A DNA stretch of 64,000 bases from positions 372,001 to 436,000 of the forward strand of contig NZ_BNAU01000003.1 in the NCBI RefSeq assembly GCF_014653945.1, read 5' to 3'. Below, piece after piece: positions 57,651 through 64,000 of this stretch. The notes beneath the pieces are model-generated. The model searched no databases, had not been told where the DNA came from, and saw nothing but the letters and a program-made list of their open reading frames with translations. The stretch is from Amycolatopsis deserti (GTDB lineage Bacteria > Actinomycetota > Actinomycetes > Mycobacteriales > Pseudonocardiaceae). Position numbers and translations under genes: made by a program. The stretch's first letter is position 1. Each line of letters begins with the position of its first letter.

Positions 57651-58784
57651 GTGCACAGCACGGCACGCCGCCGGCACCACCTGGCCGAGTCGCTGCGCCG
57701 GGACGGGATGATCACCGATCCGGCCTGGCTCGACGCGTTCCGGCGGGTGCCGCGGCACGCCTTCGTGCCCCGGTACTTCCTGTCCCGTCGAGGCGGCTGG
57801 CGCGCCGTCGACCGCACCGACGAGGACTGGCTCGACCACGTCTACGCCGACCAGGTGCTGGTCACCCAGCTCGACGGCGATCCGCACGCGTGGGAACGCG
57901 CCCGGCGGGAGGGCGTGGTGCGCGGCAACCCGACCTGTTCCTCGAGCATGCCGGGGATCATGGCCGTGATGCTCGAGGAGCTGTCGGTGCACGCCGGGCA
58001 CCGGGTCCTGGAGATCGGCACCGGCACCGGTTACAACGCCGCCCTGCTGTCCGAACGGCTCGGCTCGTCGTTGGTGTCCACAGTGGACGTGGACGAGGAG
58101 CTGGTGCGGCTCGCCGCGGAGCGGTTGTCGCTGTGCGGGTACCACCCGGCGGTCGCGTTCCGGGACGGTGCGGAGGGATTTCCGGCGAGGGCGCCCTTCG
58201 ACCGCGTGCTGTGCACGTGTGCGGTGTCGGAGGTGCCGGTCGCGTGGCTGGAGCAGACGACCCCCGGCGGCATCGTGGTGACGACCCTGAACCGGCCGAT
58301 CGGTGCCGGACTGGTGCGGCTGATCGTGCTGCCGGGATCGGTCGCGCGGGGCCGGATCCTCCGCCGCGACGGACGGTTCATGCCGTTGCGGGCGCACCGC
58401 CTCGCCGATCCGGTGTCCCTGCCGGAGATCTCCGGCCCCGTGCGCCCCACGGAGCTCACCACCGACATGGTCCTGCACCCGTCGAGCCGGTTCGAGTTCT
58501 TCGCCGGGCTGGCGCTGCCGAAGGTGGTGCCGGTCCTCCGCGGCGACGACGCGTTCCTCCTGCACGGCGACGGATCATGGGCTCGGGTCGCGACGCACGC
58601 CGGCCGGACGCTGGTGGCCCAAGGCGGCCCGCGGCGGCTGTGGAACCTGGCGGAGGCGGCCCACCGGCTGTGGACGTCGCTCGGCAAGCCCGGCCGCGAG
58701 CGGTTCGGGCTGACCGTGACGCCCGGGCAGCAGGAAATCTGGCTCGACGACCCGGATGGGGACCACCGCTGGCCACTCGCCTGA
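57651..58784 (+). CDS. PCMT-like methyltransferase with C-terminal extension
   Basis: 377 aa from GTG 57651 behind GGTGGGG. The N-terminal 230 residues match protein-L-isoaspartate O-methyltransferase: FRRVPRHAFVPRYFL, then TCSSSMPGIMAVMLEEL and motif I VLEIGTGTGYNAALL (119-133), and VTTLNRPIGAG later. The C-terminal 150 residues are not part of housekeeping PCMT but are typical of actinobacterial stand-alone versions, some of which modify peptides. Substrate unknown. It is divergent from the XRE regulator gene and convergent with the kinase gene. Confidence 0.87.
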   Translation: MHSTARRRHHLAESLRRDGMITDPAWLDAFRRVPRHAFVPRYFLSRRGGWRAVDRTDEDWLDHVYADQVLVTQLDGDPHAWERARREGVVRGNPTCSSSMPGIMAVMLEELSVHAGHRVLEIGTGTGYNAALLSERLGSSLVSTVDVDEELVRLAAERLSLCGYHPAVAFRDGAEGFPARAPFDRVLCTCAVSEVPVAWLEQTTPGGIVVTTLNRPIGAGLVRLIVLPGSVARGRILRRDGRFMPLRAHRLADPVSLPEISGPVRPTELTTDMVLHPSSRFEFFAGLALPKVVPVLRGDDAFLLHGDGSWARVATHAGRTLVAQGGPRRLWNLAEAAHRLWTSLGKPGRERFGLTVTPGQQEIWLDDPDGDHRWPLA

Positions 58785-58812
58785 AGCACGGCCCTTCCCT
58801 GGTGGCGCCGGG

Positions 58813-59436
58813 TCAGGGCAGGTGGCTTTCGACCCACTTCGCCGCGTGGTCGACGCTCTCGTCGAGCGTCGCGGTCGTCGTGTCGAAGAGGGTGACCGGC
58901 GGGTCGAGGGCGTCGGCGTTCGCCTGCAGCCACTCGTTGAACTCGAGCATCTCGGCGATGCGGGGCTCGTCCCAGCCGCGCCAGGCCGGGCGGGCCCGGA
59001 GGCGCCTGGCGAGCACGTCGGGGTCGGCGACGAGCGCGAGGTAGTGGATCTCGCTGAACAGGGCGCGCTCGGGCAGGGCCTCGAACTCCGGGGGCACCAC
59101 GGTGCCGCACAGCACGACCGGGCGGCCGTTCTGGTTGACCATCGCGGCCATCCGCAGCCAGGTTCCGCGGAAGGTCGGGTGCCCGTTCACGTCGTCGCGC
59201 AGACCGGCCACCCACAGCACGTCCTGCTCCAGCACGGTGACCCGCCCGCCGAGCCGCTCGACCAGGGCCGGACCGACGGTCGACTTGCCCGCCCCGCTCG
59301 GCCCGGTCAACGCGAACAGCGGCAACCGGCGGAACGGCCAGCGGTGACCGCAGCGGTGGCACAACCGCGTGGCACCCTCCACGGCCGGGACCTCGGCCAG
59401 GTCCCCGCATCGAGGGCAGATGCGGGGATCCAGCAT
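58813..59436 (-). CDS. P-loop kinase-like ATPase with N-terminal zinc ribbon
   Basis: 207 aa from ATG 59436; GTG 59448 is an alternative. Residues 7-29 form a zinc ribbon (CPRC at 7-10, CHRC at 26-29). The P-loop is ALTGPSGAGKSTVG (42-55), followed by VLEQDVLWVAGLRDDVNGHP and the lid RARPAWRGWDEPRIAEMLEF, as in small nucleoside/shikimate-type kinases. The phosphoryl acceptor is unknown. It directly follows another zinc-ribbon gene; the gap is 16 bp. Confidence 0.85.
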   Translation of the reverse strand: MLDPRICPRCGDLAEVPAVEGATRLCHRCGHRWPFRRLPLFALTGPSGAGKSTVGPALVERLGGRVTVLEQDVLWVAGLRDDVNGHPTFRGTWLRMAAMVNQNGRPVVLCGTVVPPEFEALPERALFSEIHYLALVADPDVLARRLRARPAWRGWDEPRIAEMLEFNEWLQANADALDPPVTLFDTTTATLDESVDHAAKWVESHLP

Positions 59437-59452
59437 CGCTTCCGGCACCGCG

Positions 59453-59854
59453 TCAGTCGAAGAGCTGCTCGAGGAAGCTCCGCTTGCGGTGCCCCCGGTG
59501 GCCGTACGGCCGCGGCGAGTCGGAGTAGTAGCCGCCACCCTGGTACGGCCGGGGCGAGTCGGAGTAGCCGTGCCCACCCCGGTAGGGACGCGGCGAGTCG
59601 CCGTGACCGCCGTACGGCCGCGGCGAGTCCCGGTACGGCGCGGTGTGCCCGGCCCCCTGGTACGGCGGCGGAGCAGCAGCTGCCGCGGGCCCGCCGTAGT
59701 AAGCGCTCTCCGCGCCCACGATCTGCTCCAGCTCGCCGCGGTCCAGGAAGATGCCCCGGCAGCCGTCACACTGCTCGATGTGGATGCCGTTCTTGTTGAC
59801 GGTCCGCATCACGTTTTGACACTTCGGACAAATCACGTATGCCACCCTACGCAT
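59453..59854 (-). CDS. TFIIB-type zinc-ribbon protein with DSPRPY repeats
   Basis: 133 aa from ATG 59854. The zf-TFIIB ribbon is C9-C12 and C29-C32 (ICPKCQNVMRTV, IEQCDGCRGIFLDRGE), which is the conserved part of this family. The C-terminal half is Gly/Tyr/Pro-rich with five DSPRPY motifs in about 55 residues and ends GHRKRSFLEQLFD, the usual terminal motif. Other actinobacterial members share the ribbon and the end but differ in the linker. Function unknown; a nucleic-acid or protein contact is plausible. Confidence 0.88.
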   Translation of the reverse strand: MRRVAYVICPKCQNVMRTVNKNGIHIEQCDGCRGIFLDRGELEQIVGAESAYYGGPAAAAAPPPYQGAGHTAPYRDSPRPYGGHGDSPRPYRGGHGYSDSPRPYQGGGYYSDSPRPYGHRGHRKRSFLEQLFD

Positions 59855-59882
59855 GATCGGGCCGTCGTCCTTGCTCAGGAGG

Positions 59883-60245
59883 TCAACAGGCGCAGAGACA
59901 GAACGGATGACCGGCCGGATCGGCGTAGACGCGGAAGCGTTGCGCGTCGTCGAGCAGTTCAGCGCCGAGCGACACCGCGTGCTCGTGCGCCGCTTCGAGA
60001 TCTGTGACGTCCAGATCGAGATGGAGTTGCTGCGGGACGTCCTGCCCCGGCCACTCCGGCGCCCGGTACGACTCCACCCGCTGGAAGGAGATCCGGACCC
60101 CGCTCGGATCCTTCAGGTCCACCCAGCTGCCGTCGTCGTCGGCCTTCGGCTCGGGCAGGTCGAGCAGGCGCGCGTAGAACCCGGCCAGCGCCACCGGATC
60201 CGGACAGTCGAGAACGATCGCACCCAGCCTCGTCAACGCGCTCAT
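59883..60245 (-). CDS. VOC superfamily (glyoxalase/bleomycin resistance-like) protein
   Basis: 120 aa from ATG 60245 behind GGGAGGATC. The paired beta-alpha-beta-beta-beta modules are seen in LGAIVLDCPDPVALAGFYAR with WVDLKDPSGVRISFQRVESY, and in LHLDLDVTDLEAAHEHAVSL with FRVYADPAGHPFCLCAC. It resembles the short Glyoxalase_6-type proteins that are common in actinobacteria. Metal ligands and substrate are not clear. It is divergent from the CGNR protein gene across 93 bp. Confidence 0.88.
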   Translation of the reverse strand: MSALTRLGAIVLDCPDPVALAGFYARLLDLPEPKADDDGSWVDLKDPSGVRISFQRVESYRAPEWPGQDVPQQLHLDLDVTDLEAAHEHAVSLGAELLDDAQRFRVYADPAGHPFCLCAC

Positions 60246-60338
60246 GACGGATCCTCCCAGAAATGTCGAATAACCAGTGAAAGGAGTATGCAAGTTACGC
60301 GATACGTCCGCAACCACCGTCCCGCTTACACTGGTGAC

Positions 60339-60794
60339 GTGAGCTCGGCGGACGTGTCCCTCGTGGTGGATTTCCTCAACACCCTCGACGTGGAGGACGA
60401 CACCGATGTGCTCACGAACGCGGCCGGCTGGCGCGGATGGAGCCAGGAACGCGGACTGGAAGCAGGTTCGCTGTCCGCGGCGCGGTCCGCCCGCGCGGCT
60501 CTGCGCGCCGCGGTGGGCGACGCCCTGGACGCGGCGCCGCTGGCGGTTCCGGTCACGATCGAACTGGCGCCCGGCGGGCCGGCTCTGGCCGCGCGGGACG
60601 CGGTCGGCGCGGTGATGGCCGCGGCCGCCCGGCTCGCCGTGCTCGGTGAGTGGGCACGCGTGAAGATCTGCCCGGCGGACGGCTGTCGATGGGCGTTCTA
60701 CGACGAGTCTCGAAACCGGTCGCGCACCTGGTGCTCGATGCGGGTGTGCGGCAACCGGGAGAAGGCTCGCAGCTGGCGGCAGCGACAGGCCTGA
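60339..60794 (+). CDS. CGNR zinc-finger protein (ABATE-type regulator)
   Basis: 151 aa from GTG 60339. The N-terminal ABATE-like domain (VVDFLNTLDVEDDTDVLTNA) is followed by the CGNR zinc finger: C111, C116, C132 and C137, in CPADGCRWAFYDESRNRSRT and WCSMRVCGNREKARSWRQ. Such proteins are presumed stress-induced transcription regulators. A -10 like TACACT (60327-60332) ends 6 bp before the start, so the mRNA may be leaderless. A hairpin with DnaA-box-like sequences follows the stop codon. Confidence 0.88.
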   Translation: MSSADVSLVVDFLNTLDVEDDTDVLTNAAGWRGWSQERGLEAGSLSAARSARAALRAAVGDALDAAPLAVPVTIELAPGGPALAARDAVGAVMAAAARLAVLGEWARVKICPADGCRWAFYDESRNRSRTWCSMRVCGNREKARSWRQRQA

Positions 60795-60804
60795 CGTCCG
60801 GGTC

Positions 60805-60835
60805 GAGTTGCCCACAGTGCACCTGTGGACAACTC
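60805..60835. terminator. Hairpin between convergent CGNR and DUF445 genes
   Basis: GAGTTGCCCACAG (60805-60817) pairs with CTGTGGACAACTC (60823-60835) with one C/A mismatch around TGCAC. It lies 10 bp after the CGNR stop and could serve both genes. It also contains two of the three DnaA-box-like sequences. Confidence 0.55.
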
Positions 60836-60851
60836 AACGGCCTGTGGACAA
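60808..60851. other. Cluster of DnaA-box-like nonamers
   Basis: TGTGGACAA (reverse of the actinobacterial box TTGTCCACA) occurs at 60824-60832 and 60843-60851, 19 bp apart. TTGCCCACA, one mismatch, is at 60808-60816 in the other orientation. No replication genes are near. Confidence 0.4.
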
Positions 60852-60883
60852 CCGGATCAGCGCCGGCGGAACAGCGGGCCCCC

Positions 60884-62170
60884 TCAGAACAGCAGCTGCG
60901 CCACCGTGTAGATCGCCAGGCCGGCGAGCGCTCCGACGACCGTGCCGTTGATCCGGATGAACTGGAGGTCGCGGCCGACCTGTAGCTCGACCTTGCGGGA
61001 GGTCTCCTCGGCGTCCCAGCGCTCGACGGTGTCGGTGATGATCGTGGTGATCTCGGTCGAGTAGTTGCGCACGACGTAAGCCGCGGCGCCCTGGACCCAT
61101 CCGTCCACCTTGCCGCCAAGGCCCTCGTCGGACACCAGGCGCTCACCCAGGTTCCGCAGGCCCTCGCGGACCCGCCGGCGCAGCTCGCTGGACGGGTCCT
61201 CCGCCGCGTTGAGCAGCATGCCCTTCGCGGTGCTCCACGCCGAGCCGATCAGCTTCTGCACGTCGGGGTGGTCGAGGATCTGCTGCTTGACCTGCTCGGC
61301 GCGGGCCATGGTCTCCGGGTCGTTCTGCAGGTCCTGGGCGAACTCGCCGAGGAACTTGTCCAGGGCCAGCCGCATCGGGTGGTTCACGTCGGTCTTCACC
61401 GCCCACGCGAACGACAGGACCTCGCCGTAGACCTTGTCGGCCAGCATGGCGTCGACGAACTTGGGCGACCAGGTCGGCGCGCGGTCGGAGACCACGCGGA
61501 GCACGGTCGCGTGGTTGTCGCGCACCCACTCGTACGCCCGGTCGCACATCAGGTCCACGAGCTTGTAGTGCGCGCCGTCGGCGAAGACCTGCTGCAGCAG
61601 CTTCCCCAGCGGCGGCCCCCACGGCTGCTCGACGACCCGCCGCACGACCGCCTGCTCCATGACGGCCTGCACGTCCTCGTCCTTGAGCACCGTCACCACG
61701 CCACGCACGACGGTGGCGAGCTCGGACGTGACCCGCTCGGCGTTCTCCGGCTTGGCCAGCCACTCCCCGAACCGCCGGGAGACCTGGACGCGCTGCAGCT
61801 TGTCGCGGACCACGTGCTCGGACAGGAAGTTCGTGCCGACGAATTCGCCGAGGCTGCTGCCGATCATGTTCTTCTTGCTGGGGATGATCGCGGTGTGCGG
61901 GATCGGCAGGCCCAGCGGTCGCCGGAACAGCGCGGTCACGGCGAACCAGTCCGCCAGCGCGCCGACCATCCCGGCCTCGGCGGCGGCGCGCACGTAGCCG
62001 ACCCAGCCCGGCCAGCCGGCCGACTGGGCCCACGTGGTCAGCAGGAAGATCACGGTCGCGCCGAGCAGGAAGGCGAGCGCCACCAGCTTCATCCGGCGCA
62101 GCGCCCGCCGCTTGCCCTCCTGGTCCGGGACCGGGGGAAGGCTGACGTCAGCGGGGGTCGGTTGCTCCAC
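60884..62170 (-). CDS. DUF445 family membrane protein (Rv0473-like)
   Basis: 428 aa from GTG 62170. One or two membrane helices near the N-terminus (LVALAFLLGATVIFLLTTWA) are followed by the DUF445 hallmark AAAEAGMVGALADWFAVTAL and RRPLGLPIPHTAIIPSKKNM, a long helical region, and a last helix at the C-terminus (TVVGALAGLAIYTVAQLLF). Function is unknown. It is the end of the region syntenic with Rv0473-Rv0476 and is divergent from dapC with only 29 bp between starts. Confidence 0.92.
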   Translation of the reverse strand: MEQPTPADVSLPPVPDQEGKRRALRRMKLVALAFLLGATVIFLLTTWAQSAGWPGWVGYVRAAAEAGMVGALADWFAVTALFRRPLGLPIPHTAIIPSKKNMIGSSLGEFVGTNFLSEHVVRDKLQRVQVSRRFGEWLAKPENAERVTSELATVVRGVVTVLKDEDVQAVMEQAVVRRVVEQPWGPPLGKLLQQVFADGAHYKLVDLMCDRAYEWVRDNHATVLRVVSDRAPTWSPKFVDAMLADKVYGEVLSFAWAVKTDVNHPMRLALDKFLGEFAQDLQNDPETMARAEQVKQQILDHPDVQKLIGSAWSTAKGMLLNAAEDPSSELRRRVREGLRNLGERLVSDEGLGGKVDGWVQGAAAYVVRNYSTEITTIITDTVERWDAEETSRKVELQVGRDLQFIRINGTVVGALAGLAIYTVAQLLF

Positions 62171-62199
62171 GACCCCATTGTCCGTGAGGATCGGCCATT

Positions 62200-63366
62200 A
62201 TGCGCGAACCAGCTCTCGTCCCCCGCCTGCGGCCGTTCACGTCGACCATCTTCGCGGAGATGACCGCGCTCGCCGTCCGCACCGAGGCGGTCAACCTCGG
62301 CCAGGGCTTCCCGGACACCGACGGACCGGCCGGAATGCTCGACGCCGCGAAGAACGCGCTGTTCGGCGGCGCGAACCAGTACCCGCCCGGCCCCGGACGG
62401 CCGGAGCTGCGGGCAGCGATCGCGCGGCACCGGGCGCGCTACGGGCTGTCCTACGACCCGGACAGCGAGATCCTCGTCACCGCGGGGGCCACCGAGGCCA
62501 TTTCCGCCGCGCTGCTCGCGCTGACCGAGCCCGGCGACGAGGTCGTGGTGATCGAGCCGTACTACGACTCCTACGCGGCCGCGGTCGCGATGGCGGGGGC
62601 GACCCGGCGGGTGGTGTCGCTGGTCGAGGGCGCCGACGGGCGGTTCGCGCTCGACCTGGACGCGCTGCGGGCCGCGGTCACCCCGGCGACCAGGGCGATC
62701 CTGGTCAACTCCCCGCACAACCCCACCGGCACCGTTTTCACGCGCGAGGAACTGTCGGCGATCGCGGAGTTGTGCTGCGAGCGGGACCTCATCGCGGTGA
62801 CCGACGAGGTGTACGAGCACCTGGTGTTCGACGACGCCGAACACGTGCCGCTGGCCGCCTTCCCGGGGATGCGCGACCGGACCGTGTCGATCTCCAGCGC
62901 GGGCAAGACGTTCAACTGCACCGGCTGGAAGATCGGCTGGGTGTGCAGCAGCCCGGAGCTCGTGGCGGCGGTGCGGGCGGCGAAGCAGTTCATGACGTTC
63001 GTGTCCGGCGGGCCGTTGCAGCCGGCGGTCGCGCACGCGCTCGACCACGAGCTGGCTTGGGTGGAGTCGTTGCGGACGTCGCTGGCGGCCAAGCGCGACC
63101 GGCTGTCGGCGGGCCTGGCGGCGGCGGGCTTCGCGGTGCGGCCGAGCCTCGGGACGTACTTCGTGTGCGCCGACGTGCGGCCGCTGGGGTTCACCGACGC
63201 CGCCGAGCTGGCCTGGCAGCTGCCGGAGCGGGTCGGGGTGGCGGCCGTGCCGGTCAGCGTGTTCACCGACCACCCCGCGGAGTGGCGCCACGTGCTGCGG
63301 TTCGCGTTCTGCAAGCGGGACGAGGTGTTGGACGAGGCGATCGAGCGGCTGCACAAGCTGGCTTGA
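62200..63366 (+). CDS. dapC: Aminotransferase, N-succinyldiaminopimelate aminotransferase type
   Basis: 388 aa from ATG 62200. Fold-type I PLP enzyme: the PLP lysine is K236 in SISSAGKTFNCTGWKIGW, with Asn in VNSPHNPTGTVF (170-181) and Asp/Tyr in VTDEVYEHLVFDD. The N-terminal VNLGQGFPDTDGP and NQYPPGPGRPELR closely match M. tuberculosis Rv0858c (DapC), which makes N-succinyl-LL-diaminopimelate in the lysine/peptidoglycan pathway. Some homologues act on kynurenine or methionine, so the exact substrate remains inferred. Confidence 0.9.
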   Translation: MREPALVPRLRPFTSTIFAEMTALAVRTEAVNLGQGFPDTDGPAGMLDAAKNALFGGANQYPPGPGRPELRAAIARHRARYGLSYDPDSEILVTAGATEAISAALLALTEPGDEVVVIEPYYDSYAAAVAMAGATRRVVSLVEGADGRFALDLDALRAAVTPATRAILVNSPHNPTGTVFTREELSAIAELCCERDLIAVTDEVYEHLVFDDAEHVPLAAFPGMRDRTVSISSAGKTFNCTGWKIGWVCSSPELVAAVRAAKQFMTFVSGGPLQPAVAHALDHELAWVESLRTSLAAKRDRLSAGLAAAGFAVRPSLGTYFVCADVRPLGFTDAAELAWQLPERVGVAAVPVSVFTDHPAEWRHVLRFAFCKRDEVLDEAIERLHKLA

Positions 63367-63511
63367 CCACGCCGCGGGACCCGCGTGGGCGCCCACTGGA
63401 GGACGACCAGGCGACCCCTGGATGAGGTGCCATGGCGGCGGGCCCGCGACGGCGCCTGACCCCATTCAGCGCCCGCGTAGCCCTGCCTGCCGCGCCCCAC
63501 CGCTCGCCCGC

Positions 63512-64000
63512 TCAGGGGTGGTCGTAGCCGCGCGCTTCCAGGTATCTCCGGAGGCGGTCCAGCGCTCGCCGCCTCAGCGGGCCCACGCTGCCCACCGCGA
63601 CGCCCAGCTCCGCCGCGATTTCCGCGTGCGTCGCCGGGGGGTCTCGCAGCAGGAGTTCCACCAGGCGCCGCTGCGGGGCGGGCAGCGCGGCCACCCCCTG
63701 GCGCAACACCGCGTCCCGCTCGGCGGTCAGCACCTGGCGCTCCGGGGCGAGCCCCTCGTCCGCCCGGTCGCACTCCGCGGGCACCTCCCGGCGCCGCGAC
63801 TCCAGCACCCGCAACGCCTGCCGCCGGGCGGTCGTCGCCAGCCAGCCGGGCAGGCGGGCCGGGTCGCGCAGCTCCCGCAGCTGCGCCAGCGACGCCCACG
63901 TGTTCTGGCAGACGTCGGACACGTCGGCCTCACCCAGGCGGTGCGCCCGCGCCGCCCGCAGGACCACCACCGACAACCCGCGCACCAACGCCGACCACGC
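63512..64000 (-). CDS. ECF-type RNA polymerase sigma factor, N-terminus beyond window
   Basis: About 163 codons are inside the window; the frame is open through 64000, so the true start is further right. Region 2 is RAHRLGEADVSDVCQNTWAS; region 4 is PAPQRRLVELLLRDPPATHA followed by AELGVAVGSVGPLRRRALDR. The DPARLPGWLATTARRQALRV segment is typical of one actinobacterial ECF group often without an adjacent anti-sigma. No anti-sigma gene is visible downstream; the 145 bp to dapC hold nothing recognised. Confidence 0.88.
   Translation of the reverse strand, partial: AWSALVRGLSVVVLRAARAHRLGEADVSDVCQNTWASLAQLRELRDPARLPGWLATTARRQALRVLESRRREVPAECDRADEGLAPERQVLTAERDAVLRQGVAALPAPQRRLVELLLRDPPATHAEIAAELGVAVGSVGPLRRRALDRLRRYLEARGYDHP

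Noticed and set aside
60808-60851. Replication origin
   Set aside because: Only three box-like nonamers, no dnaA, dnaN or AT-rich unwinding region; gene content is not that of an origin.
63367-63511. Small gene between dapC and the sigma factor gene
   Set aside because: An ATG at 63431 opens a short Arg/Pro-rich frame without ribosome site or family pattern.

Overview
The window is very GC-rich, single-replicon actinobacterial core genome. The mycothiol gene mshA, a bS22-type mini ribosomal protein, HbhA, SenX3/RegX3, BldC and BldN/RsbN relatives, the actinobacterial rex-hemACD cluster and many GTG starts point to the Pseudonocardiaceae, most likely Amycolatopsis or a close relative (inference from gene content and protein similarity, not from a database search). 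Read from high to low coordinate, the gene order follows Mycobacterium tuberculosis Rv0473 to about Rv0530, with interruptions.

Positions 1-7.0 kb hold a DUF4229 fragment, an Lrp/AsnC regulator, a BldC homologue, a small membrane protein, and a leftward cytochrome c maturation/redox operon: histidine phosphatase, ResA-like thioredoxin, CcdA, ResB, CcsB and an EspI-like MinD ATPase. A membrane-only open reading frame sits convergently against resA. Positions 7.0-16.2 kb hold tetrapyrrole synthesis (hemL, hemB, fused cobA/hemD, hemC, hemA), headed by the redox repressor rex, which has a clear Rex operator upstream. Heme synthesis and cytochrome c assembly are therefore neighbours.

Positions 16.2-27 kb carry a membrane molybdopterin oxidoreductase, a glutaredoxin, an acyl-CoA synthetase, a BldN-like ECF sigma factor with its RsbN-like membrane anti-sigma, an SMR exporter, an AarF kinase, a HAD phosphatase, an acyltransferase and an epimerase. 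Positions 27-34 kb carry bS22, an excisionase-type HTH protein, proC, a thioesterase, proline dehydrogenase, a TIM-barrel isomerase, a proline-rich membrane protein and an exopolyphosphatase. Positions 34-42 kb carry regX3/senX3, an inserted block (aldo-keto reductase, LuxR-type and TetR regulators, tiny membrane protein), then gpmA, a YbjN protein and mshA.

Positions 42-50 kb carry an L,D-transpeptidase lipoprotein, an SDR, murB, a DUF2505 protein, a methyltransferase, and a tightly overlapping operon olsB-olsA-dedA-MDMPI-purU (ornithine lipid synthesis plus mycothiol and one-carbon enzymes). Positions 50-64 kb carry a membrane protein, a CurA-type reductase, an SRPBCC protein, an osmoprotectant ABC transporter without an ATPase gene, a YbaK protein, DUF2516, hbhA and its XRE regulator, a divergent PCMT-like methyltransferase, two zinc-ribbon proteins, VOC and CGNR proteins, DUF445, dapC and a truncated ECF sigma factor.

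I found no CRISPR array, insertion sequence, prophage, rRNA or tRNA. The most informative unexplained signals are regulatory: mirror-image leaderless promoters between murB and the DUF2505 gene, interleaved inverted repeats between the XRE and PCMT genes, a Rex operator, a TetR-type palindrome, and a cluster of DnaA-box-like sequences that partly coincides with a hairpin.
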